From contig CAJNOJ010000025.1 in the NCBI GenBank assembly GCA_905250025.1, positions 463,632-527,631 of the forward strand: a stretch of 64,000 nucleotides of DNA. Direction: 5' to 3'. The notes beneath the pieces are model-generated. The model saw nothing but the letters and a program-made list of their open reading frames with translations. It was not told the origin of the DNA and did not search any database. The DNA is from Adineta ricciae (lineage: Eukaryota; Rotifera; Eurotatoria; Adinetida; Adinetidae). Positions 25,490 to 38,121 of the stretch are shown one piece after another; positions within the stretch are counted from its first letter, which is position 1, and the number at the start of each line of letters is the position of its first letter. Made by a program: the position numbers and the translations under genes.

Positions 25490-26056
25490 TTTTCATCAAA
25501 TAAACACATAAAGATCTGGACACACGTGACAGTTTAGCTTTTATCAACGACTTGATAACAATACAACGATTTTTTTTACTTTAATTTTGGTTGAATACCA
25601 CAGATAAGGTTATTTTGGTTTTACATTTTGGACTGTCTTTATTTGTCTTTTCTTTCTAGTCTACTATCAACCTACTTCATCAAAAAGAACGACATCTTGT
25701 TTAGCTCGAATTCACGAGCAAGAGAAACTCTATGCTTTTCTCTTGTCATTGATCATTTGAGATGAAGTCCTTGATAGTCAAGAACAACATATCATCGTGA
25801 GAATGTTTATCTGCGGTGTTGTTGTTAACCTTCGATGATCTTTCAATAACATTTCAGCAAAGCAGCGCGATCATATCGATTGTTGTCATTAGAAATTCTC
25901 ATAAAAAAAACGTAACAAAACAAAATTCTTTTCAAGTTAATAAAGAAACAATTTTCCTACAAAAAAATGAACGAACAAACTGTTCTGATACTACTAGAAA
26001 ACACACGCACGCACGCACACACATTCTTGCTGAGATAACGTATATTTCGTAGAAGA
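25490..26056. other. spacer between IF-annexin start and STARD7-like end
   Basis: AT-rich spacer with a CA-rich microsatellite near 26003-26025 (ACACACGCACGCACGCACAC). It must hold the IF-annexin promoter on its left and the STARD7-like 3' UTR on its right. The 78-residue plus-strand frame at 25816-26052 has low-complexity composition and is not kept intact in the second copy, so it is not called. Confidence 0.4.
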
Positions 26057-27391
26057 TCAATCAGATACATCGTCAAAATAACGACATTGAGGCAGTGAAT
26101 CAATGCTGAGATATTCTTTAGCTAGATAGATAAGAAATCAACAGAAATAATGTCGTGTTTCAATGAAAATGTCTTACATTTCGGAAGTTTCTTTGCTGCT
26201 ACATGTAATTTTTCTACAAAACTTGGAATTCCTATACGAAATCAACGAAAGCAATGAATTTTAGACATTGATTAGATTTACCACTCTGCGCTATGTATGA
26301 GTAAGTCGATGTTGGCATGGAAGCTTTGGCATCTTCATGATAGGTTAACAAAAACATCATTCCTTTCTAGAAAACAGACAGAGAACGAATTCGAAGAGCA
26401 AATTTCCGTTTGTCTAACTTCATCGAGTTTTGTTTTCGATTGGATGATCATCGATGATTCATATTTATTCACTCGAACACATTTCTTATCACTATGAACA
26501 TCAGGATGATCGATTGAATGACATTTGATAATAATTTTCGGTGGGAAGTTCGCAGATGTATCCAAACAGTATCGTCGGACGTAAAGGTAATCACGATGGT
26601 TAAATGGAAATGGAAATTTTTGTGTCCAATGAACGATATCACTCTGCGAATTCTCATTTGTCTCAACTACCGACAGACGCAAAGCGTGATCATCCCATTT
26701 CATTCGGTAATCAAGATCGAGCTGCAGACAAAAAGCAAATCCACATAGAAGATTCAGTTAGCAAATGAAAACTTACTTACTTGTACTTGGAAGAATACTA
26801 ATGCAGATATATCGTTGAATGTGCCGAAAACTAAGTAGATAAACAAGGAATAATCGAGAATGACCGTGAATTGAGTCTTACTTTTGTATGAATACACTTG
26901 AAGATCGTCGTCATATTTACGAAATAGCATCAGATGATCTTTGCGGAGGAGTTTTTCCCAACCGAGCGATATCAATATATCCTCGATTTGACCGTTCGTC
27001 ATGTTTAGTAGATAATCGTCGGAAGTGGCTTCTTGTCTAAACAAATCTCTTTTGTCAAGGAAAAGATTGACGATTTGACGTTCACTTACAATTCTCTATC
27101 ACTGACTCCATCATTCTCCCATGAGAACGCCGTCGCTGCAGCGGTCAATGCTCCGATGACAGATGATGCGAATACAGTTGATTGTGAATGAGATTTGGAT
27201 TGTGAATGTTTCCATCGGTAATCATTATCATTCGTTTTCTTCGAGTTAATCTGCTCGATTTTACGATTATTAATAAATAATAGTGAACTAAGCGAAAGTT
27301 TATATCGGTGTCGTTTACATTCGTTGCAAACGAGCTTTATCGGCCATTTCTTCATCGATGTCGAACATCGAAGAAACCATTCAATCCACAT
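26057..27391 (-). CDS. STARD7: STARD7-like START-domain phosphatidylcholine transfer protein (copy in contig C)
   Basis: STARD7 carries phosphatidylcholine to mitochondria. The first exon, starting ATG at 27391, encodes a basic N-terminus (MWIEWFLRCSTSMKKWPIKL), plausible as mitochondrial targeting, and ASSVIGALTAAATAF, a possible membrane helix. The START domain follows over several exons: LGWEKLLRKDHLMLFRKYDD, VFGTFNDISALVFFQVQ, LDLDYRMKWDDHALRLSVVE, VHWTQKFPFPFNHRDYLYVR, VRVNKYESSMIIQSK, YSYIAQSG, IPSFVEKLHVAAKKLPK and the last exon YLSIDSLPQCRYFDDVSD, stop 26057-26059. The order and wording fit vertebrate STARD7 closely (VFGTYTDVTPRQFFNVQ, FPYPMYSRDYVYVRRY). An intron inside the DE|KGMMFLLTYHED segment removes a stretch that otherwise reads as open frame. 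Confidence 0.88.
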
Positions 27392-27532
27392 TTGTCTTTT
27401 TCTAGAAAAAAATCAACTTTTACTATGAAATATCCTTGTAAAAATAGTTCAATCGATTACAAACAAAACAAATTAAATAATATTATTTCATTACTCTTCA
27501 CACATATAGCAAAACAAACAGAAAAAAAAATA

Positions 27533-29953
27533 TCAAAATCGAACTTTCTCTTTCAAGATTAATTCGTAGATATCTGGTGTTAATTTCTCGTATGCTTGTT
27601 TTTGTTGATTTAAATAATAGATGTCTTCGGTAATTCGGCTCAGATCATAACCTTCTTCTTGGAAGACAGTTTTCTTCACTTTGAAAGTTCCAGTCAATTC
27701 GATATGTTTTGTGAAACGTAGAAAACATGGCCGCGCATACGAAGGTAAACCTTGCTTTTTCAGCTCATTCGCTATGGTTGATATATTGATTGGCGATGAA
27801 GGATCATCAAGAATCACAGCCATACCAGCTTTGCCTTCGCATTCTATACGAAATGGAATAAAACGAGATTTTCAGATTGCTCGTATCGAGTCAAACGAAC
27901 AAACCTGGAATAGACACTCCGAAAACCACGACGTCGTTGCGTTTGAGAATAGTCATAAGAATATTTTCCACTTCAACAGTTGAAACATTCTCACCTTTCC
28001 AACGAAATGTATCACCGGTTCGATCACAAAAGTAAAGATATCCATATTTATCTGCATAAATCACATCACCTAATCGGAAAACGAAGGTATTCGATTCGAA
28101 ATCGAAATCATTTTCATTCTTACCAGTGTTAAATACTTGATCACCGATTTTGCAAACATTATCGATAATCTTTCGATTTGTACCTGAGGCATTATTCACA
28201 TAACCATCGAAAGCATTGAACACACTCTTTTTTATCAGTCCTACTAGTAAACCACGTTCTCCTGCATTGCACGGGATGCATAGTTTCGTTTTTTCATCAC
28301 GCAATGGTTCCATTGTTTCAGGCTCGAATCGAATAAGAAACGAACCAAGAATACGGGGAACGATGATGGAAGAAAATCCACAAGCACCAGGATATGAATC
28401 AATATTAACTATCAAAACAACGAACTAATACACGAACATTTTATTTTTAAAGGGAGAAACTTACAAAAATAAGCATTGCTTTCCGTTGCACCATAGAATT
28501 CATAAATATTTTTTATGTTAAAGCGTTTAGAAAACGACATCCATAAATTTTGTCGAAGACCATTTCCCGAACAGAACTTAATCGAATGTTTCTGATCGAA
28601 TTCACTCGGCGGTTGAGCAAGTAAAAATCGACACAATTCACCAACATAGGTAAAACCCTAACAAGTTAAACTACAAATACTTATCAAACAGAAGAGCTTA
28701 CAAACTTACTGTACATCGATATTTAACACAATCTTTCCAGAAATTCGATGCAGAAAACTTCTTTCGTATTACGGTTGTACAACCACCGACAAGACTAAAT
28801 AATTTTCGAAGAAAATCTTCCCTTACCCCATTCGATATTGATTTGTACATACCTGTAGGTGATACAAACCCAACCACCTGTACAAAACAAACGAATTCTT
28901 TCCTATTCGTTGACGAAGAACAAAACTTACCAAGTGAATGATAGAGTGGAAGTGTGTTGTACATGATATCTGTAGGTTTGATACCTGTCCCACAAAGAAA
29001 ACCAAATGTACCGAGAAGAAATCTGTGAACAAATAAAATGAAAACGACGTTGTTCGAAAGTTTACGTTCAACTAACCGTGAATGTTTAATCACTGCTGCT
29101 TTGGGTAAACCAGTGGTACCCGACGTGAAAATATAGAAAACAGGATCTAATCAAAGCACAATTCAATATTCAATTCAATCAAACAAAGGTTATTGTTGGT
29201 TAGTATACGTTTTAAGTCGTATGGAAGAGGTTTAGGTGGCTGGGTTGAACATACTTGCAATTGGTCATACAATTGAATTGATTCAAAGGAAGTGGATGTT
29301 TCATTTGTTGTTATTGATTCTTTTGGATCGAATAGATAAACTTTATTGATACCTAATTCGTTCAATTCATTTTCAATTTCTATATCAAATTAAGCTGAAA
29401 GTCATTCATTCAATTCGACAAATCATTTTACCTGAAAGAATGTGCGTTGATGTTATAACACTTTTGGCGTTCACTGTACTAATGGAATGAATAAGTGGCT
29501 TTCCACGAAGATTTGTATTGATGAGCGCAGTTATACAACCAATTTTGCTCATTCCCACCCAAACGCACGGATACTCCAGTGAATTCTCTAAAATAAGTGC
29601 AATGATATCACCATGCTTGAAACCTTCCGCTGAGAAGAAGTTTGCCAATTGATTTGTTAAATCTTCAATCTTAATGAAGAGAAACTTAGAAAACAGATTG
29701 TCTTTATTCTTCAACTAACTTGCTGAAACGAAAGAGATTTGTCATCAAGAATCAAACACGCTTTTGATTGATACTGTTTGACATTGCCGCGGAATATTTC
29801 TATGAAGTCTCTTTTTCGGAAAACATTATACTTGAGCAGAAGATGATATTTGATCAAAATGTACAAGCCGACAAGATCACGAGGTAGAGTCTTAATCACA
29901 ATAAATACAAATTCGAATATTCGTTGAGTGAAAGACCAGATCTGATCAAACAT
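27533..29953 (-). CDS. SLC27A: SLC27 family fatty-acid transport protein / very-long-chain acyl-CoA synthetase (copy in contig C)
   Basis: This is a membrane acyl-CoA synthetase that traps fatty acids as CoA esters. The first exon (ATG 29953) encodes an N-terminal hydrophobic segment ([13 protein letters not shown]) and [19 protein letters not shown]. Later exons give [20 protein letters not shown], the AMP-binding signature [13 protein letters not shown] (rc of about 29105-29145), [69 protein letters not shown] and the FATP motif [20 protein letters not shown], ending near [20 protein letters not shown] and KEKVRF. The [17 protein letters not shown]-like motif points to the FATP1/FATP4 branch. 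A 54-nt intron (GTAAGAATG to CGATTAG) sits between VFNTG and [10 protein letters not shown] and has no stop in frame. Confidence 0.88.
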
Positions 29954-30434
29954 CTAGAATAACAAGTCACAAAGTAAAGAAACATCGAAGAATTGTACGT
30001 AGAAGCAAGGCCATATCTCAACTCGTACCCCGACGAGAGTAGTCAATGAGTAGATGTTTTTATATAAATTTCATGAGAACAAACTAATGTATCTCAAAGT
30101 CCGTACTTGATTTACTGAGAAAGAAAAGAAAAATTCTTTATTCTTCGAAAAAAAAAACAAGAAAAAGAGCCAAAAAGAACGTACGAAACGTATGTTGATG
30201 ATATATTCAGGGTCAAAGTACATCCACACACAATTCGAACCTTTTTTCAAAGTCGTAAAATACAGGCACAATGTGTGTTAATATGTTTACAGAGAAGAGA
30301 AAAATGAGAGCGAGAGGAAAAGAAAACGAATGAGAGAAAGAAAAAAACAGAATGATAATAATAGTTCGAAGCAGAAGTGATAAGTTACACACAAAACATA
30401 TAAAACACTGTTGTAACGTTTGATTTGCCTTCAT
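29954..30434. other. SLC27 promoter side and RNF111-like 3' UTR
   Basis: Purine-rich on plus (GAGAGAAAGAAAAAAACAG near 30330-30350). TTTATT near 30136, which is AATAAA on minus, is a candidate end for the RING gene transcript. The 66- and 73-residue minus frames here are hydrophobic and low-complexity, and are not called. Confidence 0.35.
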
Positions 30435-32099
30435 CTAACAAACGTAATCGCCGAAATCTCCCCGAAAATCAATATCAATACGACAGATTGGACATCGTTT
30501 ACTTTGAGTTAACCATCTATCAACACATTCAATGTGAAATAGATGCATACACGGTAAACGGCGAACATCATCATTATGATCGAATTCACATAAACATATA
30601 GTACATTTTTCATCTGTTGATATCGTTCGTTTTTCATATTTATATGATAGTGTACGTGCATTAATATGTTCTTGATTTGCACCTATATTACCACCATTAT
30701 TCAGGCCGTTTAATTGTTCTTCCATACGGAGTAATTCTTCGACGACATGTTCGGCACGTTCGCTGTTTAGGAACGGATGATGATGATGGTGATGATGATG
30801 ATGACTACGCAGAAGGAGTGGATTCCGAAATGGACGAAATAGTAAAGGTGTCGACGGCCATTGATTATTCTGTGAGGTCGTATTTATTGCCACGTGCATA
30901 CTCGGATTAGTTGTACCTAATGTCAAATTATATGTATTCGTCGATGATGATGGTGATGCAGCCGTTGCTGGTTGTATTGTTAAATGAGCATGAATATTAT
31001 TATTTGTTGTTGTTGCTGTTGTTGGATGAGTAAGAATAGCATGTAATTGTTGATTAGCAGTAAGGATGGTAGTTGTAGGTGAAGAAACGGATGGCGACGT
31101 TTGATGTTGAAATGAACTGAGTCGTTGTCGACGTAGTTCGGATGTTAGTTGTTGACGATACTGATGACGTAAGTGAGCAGGATTGTGATTGTGGTTATGA
31201 TTATGATGATGATGATGAAAATGAAGATGTTGAACAGGTGGAGGTTGTGGAAGAGATGCGAGCGCAACTAAATCAATCAGGTAACGTAACAATATCTCTT
31301 GTATAAAAATAAACTTACCGGCACTTGCAGCAGCAGCAGCGAGAGCGACGGTTTGTTGAGTCGTTGCTGTTAGCGTTGGAATAACATTGGGAGTTTGATT
31401 GGGAGGATAGACAATAAACGGTGATATAGATGTAGCTGAAGATGAATTGGATCCGTTGGATGGAGTGATGACTGTAGACGTGTTTGGTGTACGATGAGAA
31501 CATGAACACGATGAATTCGAAGGATTTGGCGTCGGTAGAGCATGTCTTCGAGAGGATAGAAGTTGTCGAGGAAAAGTTGAAGATACTGTTGGAGTTGTCG
31601 ACAATGCTTGTGATTGTTGTTGTTGTTGCTGTTGATACTGTTGTTGATTCGCATAAAGTGCGGGATGATACGAAATCGATCTGAATTGTTGTTGTTGTTG
31701 TTGCTGCTGCTGTTGGTGGATAGATCGAAAGTGATTCATATGAGTAGTCATATTTGATGGTAATAATGAATCTTGTTTCGTTTGATCAACAATCATACTA
31801 TTACTATTTGACAACAGCGATGATGAAGATGGTCTTTGCCCGAACAAAGCATTCGGTGATTCATCATCATCCTCATCGTCATCGTCGTCTTCGTCATCAT
31901 CTTCATCGCTATCATCGCTTGACTCTACACTCGTCGTGACCGTTGTTGTTTGTCGTCGCTGACTATCCATTCCATTTGCTTCATCATATAATGAAGCAGT
32001 TACAGCAGCAGCTATGCATGCCGCGGCAGTCGCGCGTGATGACGCCAAATCATTTGTTGTTGTCGATGCTGACGAAAGGATTCGTCGCGTAGAATTACT
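30435..32099 (-). CDS. RNF111: Arkadia (RNF111/RNF165)-like RING-H2 E3 ubiquitin ligase, 5' end cut by gap (copy in contig C)
   Basis: The C-terminal RING-H2 is [20 protein letters not shown] followed by [20 protein letters not shown] and CRIDI, with all C3H2C3 ligands present. [13 protein letters not shown] and WL..KCPICR are hallmarks of Arkadia/RNF165. Just upstream, [14 protein letters not shown] and an NxGANQ segment followed by LSYKYEKR match Arkadia's NRG region (YEELLHLEERLGNVNRGA.. YKKR). The rest is low-complexity: poly-His (8-9 residues), poly-Gln, Ser/Thr/Asn-rich stretches, and an acidic block of about 18 Asp/Glu. In animals Arkadia ubiquitinates SKI/SnoN and Smad7 and boosts TGF-beta/BMP signalling; that role here is inferred. 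The 5' end is lost at the N at 32100; the full gene is in the second copy. Confidence 0.85.
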   Translation of the reverse strand, partial: SNSTRRILSSASTTTNDLASSRATAAACIAAAVTASLYDEANGMDSQRRQTTTVTTSVESSDDSDEDDDEDDDDDEDDDESPNALFGQRPSSSSLLSNSNSMIVDQTKQDSLLPSNMTTHMNHFRSIHQQQQQQQQQQFRSISYHPALYANQQQYQQQQQQQSQALSTTPTVSSTFPRQLLSSRRHALPTPNPSNSSCSCSHRTPNTSTVITPSNGSNSSSATSISPFIVYPPNQTPNVIPTLTATTQQTVALAAAAASAGKFIFIQEILLRYLIDLVALASLPQPPPVQHLHFHHHHHNHNHNHNPAHLRHQYRQQLTSELRRQRLSSFQHQTSPSVSSPTTTILTANQQLHAILTHPTTATTTNNNIHAHLTIQPATAASPSSSTNTYNLTLGTTNPSMHVAINTTSQNNQWPSTPLLFRPFRNPLLLRSHHHHHHHHHPFLNSERAEHVVEELLRMEEQLNGLNNGGNIGANQEHINARTLSYKYEKRTISTDEKCTICLCEFDHNDDVRRLPCMHLFHIECVDRWLTQSKRCPICRIDIDFRGDFGDYVC

Positions 32100-32100
32100 N
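32100..32100. other. Single-N contig join 3
   Basis: This joins the minus-strand RNF111-like exon to a second dynein AAA6 start. Any open frame crossing it is an artefact. Confidence 0.92.
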
Positions 32101-34668
32101 ACTTGTACACACTTCTCTTGGCGTTGAAAATCGACATGCAGAAAGGAAATGTCAAACCATCCGAATTTCAAGTTTTGATCAAAGGTGGTGCTGCCTTAGA
32201 TATGAACGCTGTCGAACCTCGACCAGATAAAATGAAGAAATGGTTAACTGATATGACTTGGCTGAATTTAGTCGAACTTTCCAAGCTCGCACACTTCTCA
32301 CAAGTCTTACGACAAGTTGTCAGTAATGATAAGACATGGTACAATTGGTTCTTATCTGATGCACCCGAAGAAGTCACATTTCCTGAAGCATACTCGACTA
32401 CATTGGATACATTCAAGAAATTATTATTAGTTCGATCATTTGCACCAGATCGTACATTACCTATGGCCAAGAAATATATTGGAGAATCTCTAGGCGTTCA
32501 ATACGCTGAAGGTTATATTCTCAATTTAGAAGCTATGTGGCAAGAATCGGATAAACGTACACCACTTGTTTGCTTCTTATCCATGGGCTCTGATCCAACG
32601 GATAATATCTTGAGCTTAGCCAAGAAACAAAACACAATTTGCGGTACGATCTCCATGGGTCAAGGTCAAGAAGTTCATGCTCGACGTTTATTGCAACAAA
32701 GTCAACAAGAAGGCCGATGGATTTTACTTCAAAATTGCCATTTGGGCTTAGGTTTTCTTGAAGAAATGTTAGACACAGTGGCACAAACCGAACAAGTCGC
32801 TGATACATTCCGCTGCTGGTTAACAACTGAACCGCATCCGCAATTCTCTATCAATGTTTTACAATCATCAATCAAATATACTTTCGAACCACCCCAAGGT
32901 GTCAAAGCTGGTCTCAAACGTACATTTGCTGGTCTGACACAAGTAAATTATCTCACTTTTTCCATTCATACAAGTTCTTTATGCTTCCAAATGTTCTTTT
33001 AGGAAGTTGTCGATGTTAGTAACTTCTTTGAATGGAAAGTTATGTTATACACAGTTGCATTTCTGCATACAACCGTACAAGAACGTCGTAAATTCGGTCC
33101 ACTCGGATGTACGTTAAGCGAATCATCTACTTTGTAACATTTTCTTGACCGAATAACATTTTTCTAGGGAACATTCCGTATGAATTCAATCAATCAGATT
33201 TTTCGGCTACCATTCAATTCATTCAAAATCATATGGATGAAATGGGTTCGAAATGGAATGTCTCATGGCCAACTGTCCGATACATGATCGGTGAAGGTCA
33301 GTCTTTCTATTCGAAATGAGTCTTTCTCTGTTTTCAAAGCAATCTTTTTTTTTCAAATTTCTAGTTCACTATGGTGGCCGTGTCACGGATGACTTCGACA
33401 AACGATTACTTAACACTTATACACGTGTTTGGTTTCTCGATAATATGTTCACGGAGAAATTTGAATTCGCACCAAATTATAAGATTCCACGTTGTAAGAC
33501 CATTCAAGAATTCCGTACGCATGTCGAATCGATGAGCTTGTTCGACAGTCCAAATGTTTTTGGTCTTCATCCAAATGCTGATATCACCTACCAGAAGAAT
33601 ACAGCTGATTCGATTCTCGCTACAATCGTTAACATTCAACCAAAAGATGCCGGTGCTGGTGGTGGCGAAACACGTGAATCAGTTGTCTATCGTCAGTGTG
33701 ACGATATGTTAAGTAAACTGCCCGAAGATTATATTCCACACGAAGTTCGAGGTGCTTTACAAAAACAAGGAGCTTTACAACCATTGAACATCTTCTTAAA
33801 ACAAGAAGTTGATCGTATGCAACGTGTCATCGGCGTTGTACGTAATACATTGAAAGATTTGAAATTAGCTATCGATGGAACAATCATTATGAACGAAAAC
33901 TTGAAAGATGCTTTGGACAATATCTATGATGCACGTGTACCAGCAACATGGAGAAAAGTTTCGTGGGATTCCGCAACATTAGGTTTCTGGTTCAGTGATT
34001 TGTTAGATCGTAATCAACAATTCTTCACGTGGCTGTTCAGCGGACGACCAAATGTGTTCTGGCTTACTGGATTCTTCAATCCTCAAGTAAATTCGTTGCT
34101 TCATAGGATTCTCTATTGATCATGATCTCGTTTAGGGTTTTCTAACTGCTATGCGACAAGAAATTACTCGTAATCACAAAGGCTGGTCATTGGATAATGT
34201 CGTTCTTGCCAACGATGTGATGAAAGTGGCCACGAAAGAAGAAGTAACATCAGCACCATCTGAAGGTGTTTACATCTATGGATTGAAAGTCGATGGTGCC
34301 GCATGGCGTATGTCTCGCGAAAGAGGTGGTCATCTTGCTGATCCTCCTCCAAAACAACTCTACTCGGACTTACCAGTCGTACACGTAAGTTACTCATTTT
34401 TTCCTTCGTCCGCTCCAATACAGATAATCTGATCGCCTAGGTTTACGCAACAAATGAACCTAAGCCGTTGGGCAATTCTTATTACGTCTGTCCAGTTTAC
34501 AAGAAACCACGACGTACTGATTTAACATATATATTCTCATTATCATTGAAGATTAACAACAACAATCCGGATTTCTGGTAAGAATTCTGATTTGCAACTT
34601 TCCTATTGGAAAATATGTGTTATATTTAGGTGTTTACGTGGTGTGGCTCTCCTTTGCGATACAAAATA
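32101..34668 (+). CDS. DNAH5/DNAH8: DNAH5/8 C-terminal part (contig D, second copy of 19476-22041)
   Basis: Same exons and ending ([11 protein letters not shown], stop 34666-34668) as the copy at 19476-22041. It starts a few bases further left (ACTTGTACAC). Protein differences are few, for example QNTVCG/QNTICG, DTVTQT/DTVAQT, DAFRCW/DTFRCW, RVISVV/RVIGVV and REKGGH/RERGGH. This is the other haplotype of the same gene end. It has no start codon of its own, so it cannot be an independent complete gene. Confidence 0.93.
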
Positions 34669-34944
34669 ATCAACACGAACGATTCGATATATTTTATTAT
34701 ACTGTCTTGTTATCAAGCAATAGGGAGCTTTATTAATTAATGAAATAGTTTTGCTCCACGTTTGTGTGTGTGTATTATATTTATATTTTTTGTGTTACAG
34801 AAATCAACAATAAAAAGCACGAGCTTTCTGATTATAGGACGTTTTGTTTACTACGGGAAAGGAATGATGGGATCAAAATAGCTTTAATTACGAGTCTAAT
34901 AATCATCTCAATCACAATCTTTTTAATAAGAAAGATAAAAACTT

Positions 34945-37900
34945 TCATTGTTCATTTGCTTCAGACTCAGGCATTGTCGTTAATGAAACAAATTGACGCT
35001 GATTAGTTCCCAATGGTCTTGCATTGACCGTTAATGCATTTCTATCAGAAAATATATTGGTAAAATTGCCTTTTGTGTGAATGTTTTGCGGTTCGGACAT
35101 GGAATACTCCGTAACACTTCGCGTCATTGTACGTCCAGTGCCTGTATCTCTATTGGATCGATCGACTGGTTCTCGCCATTGAACTCCTGATCGAAAGAAT
35201 CGTGCTGGTTGACGTGAAGTCTGGGAGTGTGTGTCTGAAGTATTCCCTGCACCACGTTGACGAAGAAATTCTAAAATCGCACGTTTATAATTGCCGAAGA
35301 CTTCCAGCTACAAGAAAACAATGACTATAGAAAATAGATTTTGAGAGAAAAACGAACTTGAATATGATCGTGGAGATTATATGTTGTAAGTTTTTCATAT
35401 TCAACTCTGATTTGTGCCATATCAATCTCACATCGAGTGACGATGATTCGATTCAGATCGTCTTCGTTTGCTTTAACATTCTGGAAAATTCGAATGAGGA
35501 GAAAGCAAACGTATCGATGACAATTTTACTTTAAGACATTTCTTCAATTCATTCGCGAAAAATCGTGCTTGATTGCGAATCAATCGAACTAAAAACATCA
35601 AAATTATGAACTAAAACACAGACCTCTTCACCATAAGCATACTAATAGCGATCAGTGTGTGATAAAGATGTCCTTCGATATTCTTTTGGATAGTTTGTTC
35701 AATATCCACATGACTGTATTGCTGATAAGCGGTAAATAATTGTGCCAATTGTGCATTACTAAACAAACAAATGAGATCTGTTCGATTCTCGATAGGAAAA
35801 CAAACCTTCTTGTACATAAAAGTCGAACAAGAGTCGATCCATCAACTCGCCATTTGGACTCCGTTTCGAATAATTCTTTTGCATCTTGAATAATTTCATC
35901 ATCAACGATAGCAACCTCTTCTGGTCGATTCGATCGAAGAAGAGCAACTAACAAATGTTTCGAATGATCATCACGATCAGTGCGAAGATCTTCTTCAATT
36001 GTGCTTCGAAACACTAAACACGAATCAATCTTTTTAGTTTATCAGTTTCAAGAACGTCTTACATTTGAAGTAAGCTTGTCGAACATTTTGAATATGTTGG
36101 CTCGTGCGAGTGAAAAGGAGTTCAACCAAAACGTTTCGATCGATTGTTGTTCGGTTTAGTACTCGTCGTAATTCAAAACAATCGTGTTCAATCGGAGATA
36201 ATAATAACAATCTTAGAAATTTACTCAGACTGTCATCAGATATCCTCTCTAAGTCATCACCAAGGTTCTAAAAGTAGATCAATGATCAAAACACAAAGTA
36301 AATTTCTATTGCTTTCGTGTACTTTTTTGAACAATTGTTTATACTGATCGCGGATTTGTAATCGTTGAGCCAGTGCTTGGCTACAGATAACTCGACTAAC
36401 ACTCAATTCACCGATCGGCGTATCGTTCAACAATCGATGCAATGTTCGACAATCTAAACAAACAAACACATCTAATACTTTGATTATATCGCATCTGCTG
36501 TCTCAAACCTTGTTCAACCGTTGATACCGAATAGTCCTACAAGGAGAAAGAGAGTTTCCTTCCAATATCTAATCATTCAGCTTACGTTTTCATTTTTCTT
36601 CAATATTGAACGTTGTGCGTACTGAACCGTATTAGTAGTTGATGAAACACGGTAATTAGACGATAACTCTTGTAATGACGAGCGGAATGTTCCTTTTGGT
36701 AAGGAAGATTTGTGCGAAAGAGAGGTGAAATCACTTTCATGAATGGTCAGACGTTTGGCTGTATGGTTTTGATGATGGTTCAATCGTTCTCGATATTCTT
36801 CTATTTTTTGTTTGTGTATCTTTCGAATACGCAATGCGTCATCCAACTGATTTTCTCGATCTCGAATTAATTGGTTCAGTGTTGTTAAATATCGTTGTTT
36901 TTCCAATCTTGACTGATGATCACTGTGTGCAGCAGTGTTTTTTGTCTTGATTTCTTCAATTCTGAAAACGATATTTCGTTGCTTTTCTCGCTCGATCGTG
37001 ACCTGTTGTTGAATTTCTTTCAACAATTCTTGATACTGTTGCAATTGAACTTCATGGTCTCTCGTCACTGTTGGCGCAGGTCGAATTTTATCCAATTGAA
37101 GACGATACAATTCTAATTCAAAATTCCGGTGCAATTCTTCTCGGTACACTTCGATTTTCTTTTCGTATTCCTGTCGAATACGTTGCAATTCTTGACTTAA
37201 CTGATCTGAGAAATACTTTGACGGTTGAAAACCAGCTACTTGGGAAATATCAATGGACTGCCGTGCTTCGTCGATCGCAGTCGTCCGAATATCTTCATTG
37301 GTGATCTTCTCACTTCGTAAGATTTCAAGTTCGGTTTCTAAAGTCTGTTTAGCAAAATTTTCTTCGTCGAATAGGTAACGTAAGCGAACTTGTCGGGCAT
37401 GAAGTGCTTGATTCTTCAAAAGATAAAATTTACTTTCGTCATCTAAATTTCGTGTCCGACGATGAAGAAATTGGCCTTCAGCGTTGTTCTGAGCAATTCG
37501 CTGTTCATAATTGAATAATTCCTGAGTGGTTTGATCTCGTTTGGCTAAGATATATTTATATTGTTCATCATAGCTTGGTATCTTCTTATCTAATGCGTTC
37601 GCTTTCGTCTCTAATTCTGGTTTGGACTGGGTACCTTCGTACAAGAGTTTCTTGGCATTTTCCAGTTCATTTTTATACATTTTTTCGATAGTCGAACGAT
37701 TCTGATGAATATTATTTTCCAGCCATTCAATTTGCAAAACCTGAGCACGATTATGTGTTTCTAAATTACAACATCTCAGTATAGTCACACACAATACTTC
37801 AGTCAGCTTCGACAACTCCCGATATTCATCAATGATACGTTCACCATTGATGCTATGCAATGATGGAATAGTAGAGAAGTTCGGAGGTTGAACAAGTGTT

Positions 37901-38121
37901 GCGAGACCATGGTCGGCGGTTGTTACAACTGCATGACTGGTACCAACATTTGACCAAGCTATACCGCGAAGAGGACCTTGAAAAGCATTCGGCGCAATTA
38001 CACGTGGTCGAATGTATTTTATGCCAGACGCATCTTCGTTGGACCTTGTCGGCTTTGTTCGCTGATATACATCGGATTGATATTTACTATCATCAAACTT
38101 TGCAACAGTTTTCGTATTCAT
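34945..38121 (-). CDS. Intermediate-filament rod fused to four annexin repeats (copy in contig D)
   Basis: Second copy of the gene at 22316-25489 with the same exon plan: a long IF-rod exon starting at 38121, then annexin-repeat exons down to stop at 34945. It has intact frames and the same degenerate calcium loops. Substitutions are visibly denser than in the neighbouring dynein copy: the heads read MTTKTVAKFDDSKYQPDMYQ and MNTKTVAKFDDSKYQSDVYQ, the second rod segment carries LDKIRPAP against LNKTRPMP, and the annexin part reads DQKRLLSLMMK-type changes in shadow frames only. One residue is added in the rod (HSDHQSRLEKQRY against YSDQSRLEKERY). Preservation of both frames argues that the fusion is a real, used gene. 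Confidence 0.84.

Larger units (their letters stand above)
19476..32099 (+). repeat. Duplicated block 2, first member (contig C)
   Basis: About 12.6 kb carrying the dynein 3' end, IF-annexin, STARD7-like, SLC27 and most of the RNF111-like gene. It is repeated colinearly at 32104-44720 with a few percent difference and small indels in microsatellites. It is bounded by N at 19475 and 32100, both mid-exon. Confidence 0.92.

Noticed and set aside
25816-26052. A 78-residue plus frame between IF-annexin and STARD7
   Set aside because: It is not preserved in the second copy of the block and covers a CA microsatellite.
26335-26703. The START-domain frame ending in VFVNLS as the true C-terminus
   Set aside because: A GT-AG intron inside it restores the expected STARD7 continuation (KGMMFLLTYHED) and the later exons to RYFDDVSD.
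30435-32171. A 578-residue minus frame beginning [16 protein letters not shown]
   Set aside because: The first residues are antisense of the dynein sequence on the other side of the N at 32100, so the frame joins two unrelated contigs.
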